A stretch of DNA of 59,552 nt, from positions 1-59,552 of the forward strand of contig DXEB01000028.1 of assembly GCA_019115165.1 (NCBI GenBank), written 5' to 3'. Each line of letters begins with the position of its first letter. Position 1 is the first letter of the stretch. This document shows positions 50,142-58,870 of the stretch, piece after piece. Position numbers and translations under genes: made by a program. This DNA is from Candidatus Anaerotignum merdipullorum (GTDB lineage Bacteria; Bacillota; Clostridia; Lachnospirales; Anaerotignaceae). A model generated the notes under the pieces. It did no database searches. It was not told the DNA's origin and was given only the letters and a program-made list of their open reading frames with translations.

Positions 50142-51970
50142 TTGTCCACCCTCCCTCCTTTGAAGTTACCATAGCCATAATGATCACAGCGCAGACAACG
50201 GCTGCTTTCCTGCATGGCTTCTTCATGGGTTAGTCCGCACTCGATCAAATTAAAGTCCCGATTTCTTTCGCCTGCATCTCTCTCCGTAGTATTAACTCGT
50301 CCGCTTGCCGGGAACATCGTCAGCCGAGCCGCCGGAATATCTACATCCACTGTAATATGGTGATTAAATCCTAAATATTCGTCAATATTCGCCGCCGCAA
50401 CCTTACCTGCTGCAATCGCACGGATCACCGTTGCCGGTCCGGTTACGCAGTCTCCGCCAGCAAATACGCCTTCCATATTTTCAAAGTCGCTGCTTGCCAT
50501 TGCGTCGATGACACCGCGTTTGATCGGAACACCGTATTCCTCAAAAGGCGCTGTTTCGATTCCTTGCCCTACTGCAACAATGATAATATCACAGGGAATT
50601 CGCACTGGCGGTGCATCTGCCGCAATGGGACGCGGTCTGCCACCGCTGTCCATTGGTCCAACAATCTGAGGCTGTACCCATAATGCTGTTACATTCTCAT
50701 CTTCATCACCTGCAATTTTCAACGGCGCGTGCATGCACATGATTTCACAGCCCTCTCCGATTGCACCTTCAATTTCATCCGGCAACGCCGTCATATCCAC
50801 TTTTCTTCTGCGATATACACAAATGACACTAGCAGCCCCCAGACGTTTTGCACTTCTGGTACAGTCCATTGCCACATTTCCGCCGCCTACCACAACAACC
50901 CGTTTTTTGTTAAAGTCCGGCAACGTTCCATCCCCGATATTGCGCAGCATCTGTACTGCGGAAATCACGCCGCGCTTGTCCTCTCCTTCGATTCCCATTT
51001 TTTTATCGCTCTGTGCGCCAATAGAGATATAAATACAGTCAAAGCTTTCATTTAACTGAGGTAACGTAATATCTTTTCCTACCTCGACACCGGTATGTAC
51101 CGTAATCCCCGTGGATACAATCATTTCCACATCTTCTTCCAGCATCTCTCTGGGCAGTCGGTAGCTGGGAATTCCATAGCGCAGCATACCACCCAGTTTT
51201 TTGTGCTTTTCAAACACTTCCACATGATGTCCCATCAGAGCCAGATAATACGCCGCACTCAAACCGCCGGGACCACCACCCAAAACAGCAATATTCTTGC
51301 CCGTTGGTTCCGCACAAGCAGGCGCCGGCACCGTACCCGCATGGTCAACAGCATATCGTTTCAGCGCCCGGATATTGATTGCATCATCCACCATATTTCT
51401 GCGGCAGCGTGCTTCACAAGGATGTTCACATACCATCGCACATGCTGCCACAAATGGATTATCCTTGCGGATCAAACGTACTGCATCCGCATACCGTTCG
51501 TGAGAAATCAACGAAATATACCCTGGAATATCCACGCCGGCAGGACACAATGCCACACAGGGTACCGGTTGATGGATGTTAAACAGACAACGCTTATTAT
51601 GGATATGTTCCAAGTAATCATCTCGAAATCCCAAAACGCCTTTGAGCACCATATCTGCTGCTTCCGTACCGATCGCACAGTCTGCAGAATTTTTAATCAC
51701 ACGGGCTGTTTTTTCGATTAAGTCCAAATCCTCCTCAGATCCTTTGCCGTCCAATACCTTTTCCAGCAAACTCTGCAGCTGTCCTAATCCGACACGGCAT
51801 GGCACACACTTCCCGCATGTCTGCGCATGACATAATTTCAAAAAGGCTGCCGCCATGTCTACGGGACAGAGTCCAGGCGGACTTGCCGTAATTCTGCGCT
51901 CAATATCCCGATAGAGCCCCTCCACAACTGTCTGGGCTTTATTGGGCGTAATGATACTTAATCTGCTCAT
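50135..51970 (-). CDS. NuoF-type iron-sulfur / GltD-type NAD(P)-FAD oxidoreductase, hydrogenase partner
   Basis: 611 residues. Residues about 35-115 are the NADH-binding 51-kDa C-terminal [4Fe-4S] module (Cys52, Cys55 and Cys58 in CGKCVPCRVG, plus Cys98). About 120-210 is a glutamate-synthase-type ferredoxin domain (CVALCPAGVDIPGYI; CAMVCEHPCEARCRR). From about 225 follows a two-dinucleotide oxidoreductase (VLGGGPGGLSAAYY at 230-243; VVVVGGGNVAMD; GVFAGGDCVTGPATVI). The FMN/NADH Rossmann domain of true NuoF/HydB is absent. It presumably passes electrons between NAD(P)H and HydA; direction and any bifurcation are unknown. Confidence 0.9.
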   Translation of the reverse strand: MSRLSIITPNKAQTVVEGLYRDIERRITASPPGLCPVDMAAAFLKLCHAQTCGKCVPCRVGLGQLQSLLEKVLDGKGSEEDLDLIEKTARVIKNSADCAIGTEAADMVLKGVLGFRDDYLEHIHNKRCLFNIHQPVPCVALCPAGVDIPGYISLISHERYADAVRLIRKDNPFVAACAMVCEHPCEARCRRNMVDDAINIRALKRYAVDHAGTVPAPACAEPTGKNIAVLGGGPGGLSAAYYLALMGHHVEVFEKHKKLGGMLRYGIPSYRLPREMLEEDVEMIVSTGITVHTGVEVGKDITLPQLNESFDCIYISIGAQSDKKMGIEGEDKRGVISAVQMLRNIGDGTLPDFNKKRVVVVGGGNVAMDCTRSAKRLGAASVICVYRRRKVDMTALPDEIEGAIGEGCEIMCMHAPLKIAGDEDENVTALWVQPQIVGPMDSGGRPRPIAADAPPVRIPCDIIIVAVGQGIETAPFEEYGVPIKRGVIDAMASSDFENMEGVFAGGDCVTGPATVIRAIAAGKVAAANIDEYLGFNHHITVDVDIPAARLTMFPASGRVNTTERDAGERNRDFNLIECGLTHEEAMQESSRCLRCDHYGYGNFKGGRVDKW

Positions 51971-52409
51971 TTCTGCACCTCCTGCATTTCTTTTTCCAAT
52001 TCTCTCCTTGTTGAAAAAAGGCGCTTCAGCCCTGCGGATCCTCTATTTGGTCTGAAACACCTGAACAACCTTTTTTTCTATTTTCTGCTAAATGCACCTT
52101 GCTTTTCTTGCAGACATCGATATCTTTTGGTATAGTATACCATAGATTTTCTGCTCTGCCCACCTTTTTTTGAAATTTTGCATAAAGTTATTCTTCTCTT
52201 TCTCATTATTTTATTATTATTTTATGATTCTGTAGAAAATCGTTTTCATTTATCAGACATGATGAGTAGAAACTTCTTCTTTCAAAAAACTTTATCGTTC
52301 TTTTCCCGAAATATTTCCTTCGACAATTTTCCCTTTGACGCAACGCCTGTACCATGCTATGATTTTCCTAATTCAATGAATACCTGAAACAATCTGGTGA
52401 GGTGAGTTT
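51971..52409. other. Divergent intergenic region between the hyd operon and the aldehyde dehydrogenase
   Basis: About 440 bases. It holds the hyd promoter with its palindrome at 52129-52142 and a leader of roughly 150 bases with a small GGC/GCC hairpin before a T-run (near 52014-52030 on the minus strand). No gene is seen. No clear promoter for the plus-strand gene was identified. Confidence 0.5.
52129..52142 (-). promoter_or_regulatory. Promoter of the hyd operon with overlapping palindrome
   Basis: Minus strand TGGTATACT is an extended -10 (TATACT at 52134-52139). It is embedded in GGTATA-C-TATACC (52129-52141), a 6-bp inverted repeat with one central base, so a regulator could bind over the -10. 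No resemblance to the Rex operator (TTGTTAAnnnnTTAACAA) was found. Confidence 0.5.
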
Positions 52410-53789
52410 ATGCAAAACAAATCTATCGAACAAATCGTCCGTAAACAACAAGCCTTTTTTTCCACAGGGAAAACCCATTCCCTTGCCTTCCGCCGTACTG
52501 CACTGCGCAGACTACGTCAAACCATCCTGCAGCATACCGAAGAAATCTATGACGCACTGTTTGCCGATCTTGGAAAAAGCCCTACCGAAAGTCATCTCTC
52601 AGAAATCGGTTTATGTCTATCGGAACTTTCCTATATGCTGCGCCATCTGCGGCAATTCTCCCGCCCCAGACGTGTGCCCGCTTCTCTGCCGCAATTTCCA
52701 GCAAAGGCGTTTGTCCTTCCCGTTCCTTATGGCGTCACATTGATTCTCAGTCCATGGAACTATCCATTTCTACTCACTGTAGAACCGCTGATTGATACTC
52801 TGGCTGCAGGCAATACTGCTGTCCTCAAGCCCAGTCCGTATGCGCCGCATACTTCTGCTCTCTTGGCAAAACTGCTGCATACTTGTTTTCCCTCCTCTTA
52901 TGTTGCCGTCATACCCGGCGGCTGGGAAGTAAGCCAGGCACTGCTTCATCAGCCGTTTGATCATATCTTCTTTACTGGAAGCCCTTCTGTCGGTAAAGAA
53001 GTTATGCGCCACGCCGCAGAACATCTAACGCCAGTAACCTTAGAATTAGGCGGAAAAAGTCCCTGTATCGTAGATGAAACTGCGGATTGCCGGACCGCAG
53101 CAAAAAAAATTGTCTTTGGGAAGTTCCTCAACTGCGGTCAAACCTGTGTAGCGCCAGACTATATCTACTGTCACAAAAGCCAAACAGAACACCTGATTCA
53201 AGCGCTAAAACAGGAAATACAACGGCAGTTTGGCAAGGATCCATTACAAAATCCTCATTATGGCAAAATCATTCATGCCAAACATTTTGAACGTCTGTGC
53301 CGCTTCTTACAGCCGGAACAGATTATCTGGGGTGGACAAACGGACAAAGCTTCTCTGCGCATCGCGCCTACGCTTCTGTATCCTGTCTCTTGGGAAGATA
53401 CCATCATGCAGGAGGAAATCTTTGGTCCCTTACTCCCGATCTTGTCCTATACCCATTTAGAGGAAGTGCTCCATATCATCGAACAGCATCCACACCCTTT
53501 GGCACTGTATCTGTTTTCTCAAAATCCACGCACCACCCACCGTGTTTTCAGATACTGCCGTTTCGGCGGCGGATGTATCAACGATACTCTCCTGCATTTG
53601 GCTTCCAGCCACATGGGATTCGGCGGTGTCGGCACCAGCGGCATGGGTGCCTATCATGGGAAAGCCGGCTTTGATACCTTTTCTCATCAAAAAAGCATCC
53701 TCGTCCAACGCACACACCCACAAATCTCACTGCGCTATCCGCCTTACAGTCGCCTAACGCAGCTTTTCATCCGGTATTTTTTTCGATAG
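52410..53789 (+). CDS. Aldehyde dehydrogenase (ALDH3-like)
   Basis: 459 residues. NAD(P)-binding and catalytic blocks are LILSPWNYPFLLTVEPLIDT, LAAGNTAVLKPSPYAPHTSA, FFTGSPSVGKEVMRHAAEHL, VTLELGGKSPCIVDE (with the general-base Glu) and FLNCGQTCVAPDYIYC (nucleophile Cys). The short length and a C-terminal hydrophobic/aromatic tail (YSRLTQLFIRYFF) resemble class 3 aldehyde dehydrogenases acting on fatty or aromatic aldehydes. GTGAGGTGAG precedes the ATG. First gene of the plus-strand accessory block; physiological substrate unknown. Confidence 0.92.
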   Translation: MQNKSIEQIVRKQQAFFSTGKTHSLAFRRTALRRLRQTILQHTEEIYDALFADLGKSPTESHLSEIGLCLSELSYMLRHLRQFSRPRRVPASLPQFPAKAFVLPVPYGVTLILSPWNYPFLLTVEPLIDTLAAGNTAVLKPSPYAPHTSALLAKLLHTCFPSSYVAVIPGGWEVSQALLHQPFDHIFFTGSPSVGKEVMRHAAEHLTPVTLELGGKSPCIVDETADCRTAAKKIVFGKFLNCGQTCVAPDYIYCHKSQTEHLIQALKQEIQRQFGKDPLQNPHYGKIIHAKHFERLCRFLQPEQIIWGGQTDKASLRIAPTLLYPVSWEDTIMQEEIFGPLLPILSYTHLEEVLHIIEQHPHPLALYLFSQNPRTTHRVFRYCRFGGGCINDTLLHLASSHMGFGGVGTSGMGAYHGKAGFDTFSHQKSILVQRTHPQISLRYPPYSRLTQLFIRYFFR

Positions 53790-53801
53790 GACTTTTGGCT
53801 T

Positions 53802-53840
53802 CGGCAGCATCTTTATTTTGATGTCTGCCGTCTTATTTTG
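53802..53840 (+). terminator. Terminator after the aldehyde dehydrogenase
   Basis: Hairpin CGGCAGCATC / GATGTCTGCCG with a T-rich loop, followed by TCTTATTTTG, 12 bases after the stop. Confidence 0.7.
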
Positions 53841-54041
53841 CGGCAATTCTTTGTCTGTTGTTCATCAGTTATTCACAATTATCTGCTATGATATTTTGTA
53901 ATACAGCAAAAACAGGAATGGGACAACGTATCACTGCCTTTATCATCACCGCTTCCGCAATGAGAGATGTAGTGACCTAGCGATCGAGTCCATTCCATAT
54001 AAATAAATCCTGATATATAAAAATTGATAGGAGGAATTCTT

Positions 54042-54887
54042 TTGCATCTTTTGTTTACCGTTGACGACCAATATGTACCGGTTTTGGGTACTTGCATGCA
54101 ATCCATATTACGCTTTCCCTGCGCACAAGGATATGATTTATATATTCTGCATGCGGGGCTTTCTGCTGTTTCCATCCAGTACCTTAAGAAAGTAACCCAA
54201 TCCCATGCACGCCTGCATCTGATCTCCATCGATGCTCATTCCTTTGACGAATTTCCACAAAACGCCCGCTATCCCAAAACCATGTATTATCGCTTGCTTG
54301 CGGCAGAATTTCTACCGCAGCACCTGGAACGAGTCCTCTATTTGGATCCAGATATCATCGTGATCCGTTCCTTGGAAGCCTTATACCACATGCCATTTGA
54401 CGGACAGATGTTTTGCGGCGCCACTCATGTGCAAAAAGTACTTACCCGCCTCAACGGTGTGCGCCTACAAGCCCCAGAAGACGCACCATATTTGAATTCC
54501 GGTGTTTTGCTGATGAATTTGCCGCGGATGCGCCATAGTATTCGGCGTTCCGATATTTTGGAATATATCGAAAGACGACAGGCTTATTTTACCTTGCCGG
54601 ATCAAGATATTTTATCCGCCCTCTATGGCAAAGAAACCAAATTACTGGATACCTACCGTTATAACCTCAGCGACCGTATGCTTCTCATCCGCAATGCTTC
54701 TTTACAGCAAGAGAACATTGATCTGCGATGGGTGCGGGAAAATACTGTTATCATTCATTATTGCGGGAAAAATAAACCTTGGAAAAAGAATTACCATGGC
54801 ATATTAGGCTGTTTTTACACAGAAGTAGTACAATCGCCACAATATCTGCCCTTCGATGCCTCCATGACAGCCATAGAGAATTCCTAG
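54042..54887 (+). CDS. Glycosyltransferase family 8 protein
   Basis: 281 residues from a TTG at 54042 with AGGAGG 7 bases before it. GT8 signatures are LLFTVDDQYVPVLGTCMQSI at the N-terminus, the metal-binding DPD in VLYLDPDIIVIRSL, YLNSGVLLMNLPRMR, LPDQDILSALYGKETKLLD and the C-terminal HYCGKNKPW. Such enzymes move galactose or glucose from UDP-sugars, often onto lipopolysaccharide or surface glycans. No other glycan genes are nearby, so the acceptor is unknown. Confidence 0.92.
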   Translation: MHLLFTVDDQYVPVLGTCMQSILRFPCAQGYDLYILHAGLSAVSIQYLKKVTQSHARLHLISIDAHSFDEFPQNARYPKTMYYRLLAAEFLPQHLERVLYLDPDIIVIRSLEALYHMPFDGQMFCGATHVQKVLTRLNGVRLQAPEDAPYLNSGVLLMNLPRMRHSIRRSDILEYIERRQAYFTLPDQDILSALYGKETKLLDTYRYNLSDRMLLIRNASLQQENIDLRWVRENTVIIHYCGKNKPWKKNYHGILGCFYTEVVQSPQYLPFDASMTAIENS

Positions 54888-55217
54888 ATGGTTTTACCTC
54901 CCATTTTCTCTTTTCATATATCGCCAACATTATGTTCACATCCATTTTGCCTGTATCGCAGACAACTATTTTGACAGAGGTGGTGAAACAGCCGCCTCTT
55001 CCCTTTATGGGGCGCATACAAACATCAATCGTACCACATGTATCAGAATACACCGCGATATATCTGCATCCTTCCTTCCCTCTTACAACCTTTCTCTATC
55101 GCCAACTCCAAAACATCGGAGCGCATCTTCGTTTTCTGATACGGATTTTACTTGTGTTTTCCTAAAATTTGGTATAGGATTAGTATAAAAACAAATGAAA
55201 GACAGGAGGAATCCACC
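54888..55217. other. Spacer between the GT8 and M20 genes
   Basis: About 330 bases. A plus-strand open frame runs through it but overlaps the GT8 3' end in another frame and has no ribosome site. A TGGTATAGG extended -10 near 55172 may serve the peptidase gene. Otherwise nothing is seen. Confidence 0.45.
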
Positions 55218-56387
55218 ATGCAGCATACAGATATTGCGGCTGCCGCTCGAGCAGGCGCAGAACAATATTTTGACGCAGAACTGGAATTCTTAAAAAAATG
55301 CTCCGCCATTGACTGTGGTACAGGCAATGTTGTCGGCAATGCCAAAGTCACTGCTTTGATTTCGGAAATTTTGCAGGAAATGGGTGCCGAAGTGAAATTG
55401 ATTTTTGCCGAAGGCTTAGGAAACCACATCGTCGCTACCCTGCGTCCAGAAGGCTGGAAAGGCAGCATCGTCCTGAACGCTCATACCGACACCGTCTTTG
55501 GCGAAGGCTTTACTGCACAACATCCATTTCATATCGAAGGAGATTATGCATATGGTCTTGGTATTGGCGACTGCAAAGCTGGTATCGCCATTTCACTCTA
55601 TGCCGTAAAAGCTGCTATGGAAGCCGGTTTGCTGCCCAAGAAAGAAATCAAATTTATCTATAACTGCGACGAAGAAATCGGTACGCAATCTGGCAGTCAA
55701 GTATATGCACAGGAAGCCAAGGGGGTCGAATACGCGTTTGTGTTTGAAGGATGTGATCTGCGCGATGGCGTATATGGTGTTGTTACCTCTCGCCGCGGCG
55801 TCATTTTGGGCACCATCGACGTTACAGGGAAAGAAGCGCATGCTGGCGCCGCTTATCTAGAAGGCAGAAGCGCCATTTTAGAAATGGCACATAAAATCAT
55901 CGAATTATACAGCTTCAATGACATGCAGCAGGGCATTTATTACAACGTCGCTCCAGTGGAAGGCGGGAGACCTAACGGGATTGTTGCCGGTAGCGCGCAC
56001 GCAGAATTTTGTTGTGCAGGATTGCCCACCAACGCTTCTTTTTCACAAGCAGAACAAAATATCTGCTCTCTAGAAGAAAAAACCACTGTACCGGATTGTA
56101 GGGTAACCGTTGGATATCGCACATTGTTTCCAGCCATGGAAAAAAGCGCACAAAATCATCTGGCTTATTTGGCGGTAGAGAAAGCGGCGCATTTGCTGGA
56201 GATCCCCGTTGCAGAAGTAGCGGAAGCCGTTGCAACCGACGCGGCATATCTCAGTTCCTTGGGTATCCCCACTGCAGACGCACTCTCTGCTGTCTGGAAA
56301 GATATTCATACAACTGAAGAATGTATCTATCTGCCATCTTTGAAAGAAAAAACAGCTCTGTTTATTGCGACACTGGCAATGCTATAA
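55218..56387 (+). CDS. M20-family metallopeptidase
   Basis: 389 residues from the ATG at 55218 with AGGAGG upstream. Dinuclear zinc-site blocks are VLNAHTDTVFGEG (HxD), LGIGDCKAGIAISL (bridging Asp) and YNCDEEIGTQSGSQVY (Glu-Glu). A dimerisation lid domain spans about 175-285 (VTGKEAHAGAAYLEGRSAIL). It resembles carboxypeptidase G2/ArgE-type amidohydrolases. It has no signal peptide, so it acts on small peptides or N-acyl amino acids in the cytoplasm. Substrate not predictable. Confidence 0.92.
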   Translation: MQHTDIAAAARAGAEQYFDAELEFLKKCSAIDCGTGNVVGNAKVTALISEILQEMGAEVKLIFAEGLGNHIVATLRPEGWKGSIVLNAHTDTVFGEGFTAQHPFHIEGDYAYGLGIGDCKAGIAISLYAVKAAMEAGLLPKKEIKFIYNCDEEIGTQSGSQVYAQEAKGVEYAFVFEGCDLRDGVYGVVTSRRGVILGTIDVTGKEAHAGAAYLEGRSAILEMAHKIIELYSFNDMQQGIYYNVAPVEGGRPNGIVAGSAHAEFCCAGLPTNASFSQAEQNICSLEEKTTVPDCRVTVGYRTLFPAMEKSAQNHLAYLAVEKAAHLLEIPVAEVAEAVATDAAYLSSLGIPTADALSAVWKDIHTTEECIYLPSLKEKTALFIATLAML

Positions 56388-56444
56388 CCATCCTCAGAAC
56401 ATCTCCTTTTTAGAAACTACATAATCAAACGACATCTACTCAAA

Positions 56445-56485
56445 AAACAACAAGCAGATTGAAACAAACAATCCGCTTGTTGTTT
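56445..56485 (+). terminator. Hairpin after the M20 peptidase gene
   Basis: Arms AAACAACAAGCAGATTG / CAATCCGCTTGTTGTTT with one mismatch and a loop of about 7 bases. The T-run is short, so strength is uncertain. Confidence 0.55.
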
Positions 56486-57247
56486 CGATGTCTCAAGGAC
56501 ATCCTCATCTTTTATATCAACCGAACATTCCTGTATATAGTGATAGACATATTGATCGCATTTGCATCTTTTTGCTCTTATCCGATAGATGATTTTGGAA
56601 ACTATTCTATCCCCTCTGTATCACGGCATATCCTGTTTAAGAAGGATAACCTCTGTCGGTTTCACTCATCGACCTTGTAAAAACTTTCAATGTATTAAGG
56701 TATAGATAACTTCTTTGAAACGTTTTGCTATCCTTCAAAAAACAATGAAATAGAACAATCTATCGAAATTTGGAGGAATTGACCGTGAAGGAATATAAGA
56801 TGATAACGGCAAAATCGCCAGAAGATACAGAAAAAATGAACTATTACACTTAGACGATTCGGAAGTAAAAGATGTGCCATTTTGGAAAATAACCAGATCA
56901 TATCCCCTTGATGTTGCCTTAGTTAAAGAGATAAAACGTATTCGTTTATGGCACAACTGTGTCTCTATTTATTGCACAGCATACAACAAAAATAGTCATT
57001 CCCTAAGGGCAGCTGAGAAAATCGGCTGCTTTTCCCTGATATAATTTGGCGAAGTATTTCAACTTCCCATGAAATCACTACCTTCTTTGAAAAGAGGCAC
57101 AACCATTCCTTTTATCGTTGACAAACGTAACTGTTCTGCTGTATCGAAAAGAAAAAAATATAAAAAAGATAGGAAATGGTATCCTTAAGTGATATCATTC
57201 TAATTGTATCAGCTTTGATAAATTATCATTTTAAGGAGGCGAATATC
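56486..57247. other. Gene-poor region with decayed coding traces
   Basis: About 760 bases between the M20 and DUF1989 genes. It holds the truncated frame at 56785-56853, then an open but start-less plus-strand frame to about 57042 whose end (SHSLRAAEKIGCF) faintly recalls the C-terminus of GNAT acetyltransferases. No intact gene is seen. Confidence 0.5.
56785..56853 (+). pseudogene. Truncated small gene (possible DUF4177 N-terminus)
   Basis: A GTG at 56785 with GGAGG 8 bases before it opens a 22-codon frame starting VKEYKMITAKSPEDTEKM and ending at TAG (56853). The start resembles the beginning of DUF4177-type proteins, which run about 50-70 residues, so this copy appears cut short. The ribosome site makes translation plausible; family assignment is weak. 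Confidence 0.3.
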
Positions 57248-57826
57248 TTGAGTAAAGAACATATCATACCAGCATGTTCGGGAATGAAAATTGATGTAAA
57301 GCAAGGTCAAACGATCACTGTAATTGATATCGAAGGCGGTCAAGTGATTGATTTTTTTGCAGAAGTAACAAGCAACCCAAATGAATTTCTTTCAACCGGA
57401 GTAACGATTGACTGCAACGAGTCTTTGAAATTAAAAATTGGAGATATTATTTATACAAATCTATATCGACCCATGCTGAAAATTCTTTCTGATGATGTAG
57501 GTGAGCATGATTTGCTCCACCCATGCTGCCGACCAGAAATGTATGATTTTTTCTACCATAATGGCGAAAAACACCCAAACTGTTTTGATAATATCAATCA
57601 TGTCCTTGAAGAACGACACACCATAATTACACCTGTTAATCTATTTATGCACACAAAAATTAATACCAATGGCACTATTTCGGTGGAAAAACCTGTTTCC
57701 AAAGCTGGAGATAAAATCATCATAAAAGCATTGTTGGATATTACATTGGGAGTTGCCGCTTGCAGTGTTTCTGAAAGCAAATGTAACAGCGGGAAATGCT
57801 CCCCTGTTAAACTCGTTATTGATTAA
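57248..57826 (+). CDS. DUF1989 / urea carboxylase-associated family protein
   Basis: 192 residues from a TTG at 57248 with AAGGAGG 9 bases before it. Family blocks are QTITVIDIEGGQVIDFF, LLHPCCRPEMYDFFYH with HPNCFDN shortly after, NLFMHTKINTNGTISVEKP and the C-terminal CNSGKCSPVKLVI; Cys and His residues suggest a metal site. Proteins of this family stand beside urea carboxylase/allophanate hydrolase in many bacteria and some deaminate guanidine-type compounds. No such neighbours are here, so the role is open. Confidence 0.85.
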   Translation: MSKEHIIPACSGMKIDVKQGQTITVIDIEGGQVIDFFAEVTSNPNEFLSTGVTIDCNESLKLKIGDIIYTNLYRPMLKILSDDVGEHDLLHPCCRPEMYDFFYHNGEKHPNCFDNINHVLEERHTIITPVNLFMHTKINTNGTISVEKPVSKAGDKIIIKALLDITLGVAACSVSESKCNSGKCSPVKLVID

Positions 57827-58105
57827 AACAAATAAACGTTTCCTAAAAAATTTAGTCTCTTCCTATTCTGCTGAAATACCGTGATTTTACGGAAATGCTG
57901 CCCTTTTCCTATATCGGAGATTTTTTTACACTCCTCTCTCACGGCTCGAATGATTTCTTTTACGCAACGTGATCTTCCGTTCTTTTCCATCTCTCACATT
58001 CTGTTTGGAGAAGGGATTGGAAAAAGGGACAAATAGATTTCTTCTTAAAATATTATGTAGTGAAAGTTCATTTATAAGGAAAACAAAAGAATTCTCCTTT
58101 TCTTC
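57827..58105. other. Intergenic region without recognised gene
   Basis: About 280 AT-rich bases. No supported gene or strong hairpin seen. Confidence 0.45.
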
Positions 58106-58146
58106 TTTCCAGAGCAAACAAAGCATGGTATACTGTTACTGTATAC
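58106..58146 (+). promoter_or_regulatory. Promoter of the small membrane protein with GTATAC inverted repeat
   Basis: TTTCCA (58106-58111), 17 bases, TATACT (58129-58134) with an extending TG. GTATAC occurs at 58128-58133 and again at 58141-58146 (itself palindromic), straddling the expected start and resembling a small operator. Confidence 0.5.
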
Positions 58147-58178
58147 AATAAAATGTACTAAAATGTGAGGTGTTTGAT

Positions 58179-58409
58179 ATGAAAGTGGAGACTCGTTTGG
58201 TCCTCAGTGCCATCTGCGGTATTTTGGTATTTCTGTATCAATGGATCTTCAAAAACAATCCGGATATATATTCTGCTGTTGTTGCATTTGCCCTCATTTA
58301 TTTTCTATGTCCGTATATCTTCACACGTTCCTTTTTCTTTGGACAGCGTAACGATCAACAAGATATCTCTAAAAAAAAAGGATCCACCACAATCGTAACT
58401 GCGATATAA
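58179..58409 (+). CDS. Small membrane protein of unknown function
   Basis: 76 residues from the ATG at 58179 with GTGAGGTG upstream. Two hydrophobic helices (about 7-23, LVLSAICGILVFLYQWI, and 32-50, AVVAFALIYFLCPYIF) are joined by a short polar turn, and a basic tail (GQRNDQQDISKKKGS) ends the protein. No family recognised. It has its own promoter and a clear terminator, so it is probably a real monocistronic gene. Confidence 0.65.
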   Translation: MKVETRLVLSAICGILVFLYQWIFKNNPDIYSAVVAFALIYFLCPYIFTRSFFFGQRNDQQDISKKKGSTTIVTAI

Positions 58410-58423
58410 TCGCAAAACAAATT

Positions 58424-58452
58424 CTGCCCGCCGTAATACTGGGCAGTTTTTT
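58424..58452 (+). terminator. Terminator after the small membrane protein gene
   Basis: CTGCCC / GGGCAG stem (58424-58446) followed by six T. Confidence 0.8.
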
Positions 58453-58466
58453 AGTGGTAAAATCGT

Positions 58467-58666
58467 TAACTCCACTCAATTGCTGCATCTATAAAACAGT
58501 AGAAATTTTCTGCTTTGCGGGCATATCTTATCCCTCTCTCTTTTAATTGAGTTGCTACATATAATCTACACCACATATATTTCAATTTCTATGAAAACTT
58601 CCTAATTCGTTTTAGTAATGCGGTGTAGCCAAATCCTCATTCTAAAATTATAACATAGGAAGTTTT
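58467..58666. repeat. Interleaved inverted repeats with pseudoknot topology
   Basis: CTACACC (58565-58571) pairs with GGTGTAG (58622-58628), while AAAACTTCCTA (58594-58604) pairs with TAGGAAGTTTT (58656-58666). The two helices interlock. On the minus strand a TGTTATAAT extended -10 stands at about 58648-58656. Minus-strand frames here end in an open stretch of about 40 codons (to TAA at 58467) after internal stops, so it may also be a decayed gene. Confidence 0.45.
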
Positions 58667-58716
58667 ATGCACTAATTATTTGTCACTAGTAGAACTCGGA
58701 GGGATTTTGCTAAATT

Positions 58717-58870
58717 TAGTCAAAACCACGCCTAGCTGACGTGGTTTGCACCAGCCCTATCAGGGTTTATTCAGAACCCGCTCCTAAATGACGCTGGCTT
58801 TTACTTCGTTCCAGCCTTAGTGGTATGATTATCTACTGCCCTTAAAAGGGTTTCATATTCTTTTGTATTC
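58717..58870. repeat. Hairpin cluster at the downstream side of the tnpA pseudogene
   Basis: Successive short hairpins: AAACCACG/CGTGGTTT, CCC-TATCA-GGG, GGGTT/AACCC and CCCTT/AAGGG. The first two units reappear, in the same order and orientation, at 59376-59420 beyond the other side of tnpA, as expected for the subterminal palindromes of IS200/IS605 elements. Confidence 0.6.

Noticed and set aside
51971-52409. Rex operator in front of the hyd operon
   Set aside because: No TTGTTAA/TTAACAA pair is present.
54779-55165. 128-codon plus-strand open frame overlapping the end of the GT8 gene
   Set aside because: First third overlaps GT8 in another frame, no ribosome site, no family features.
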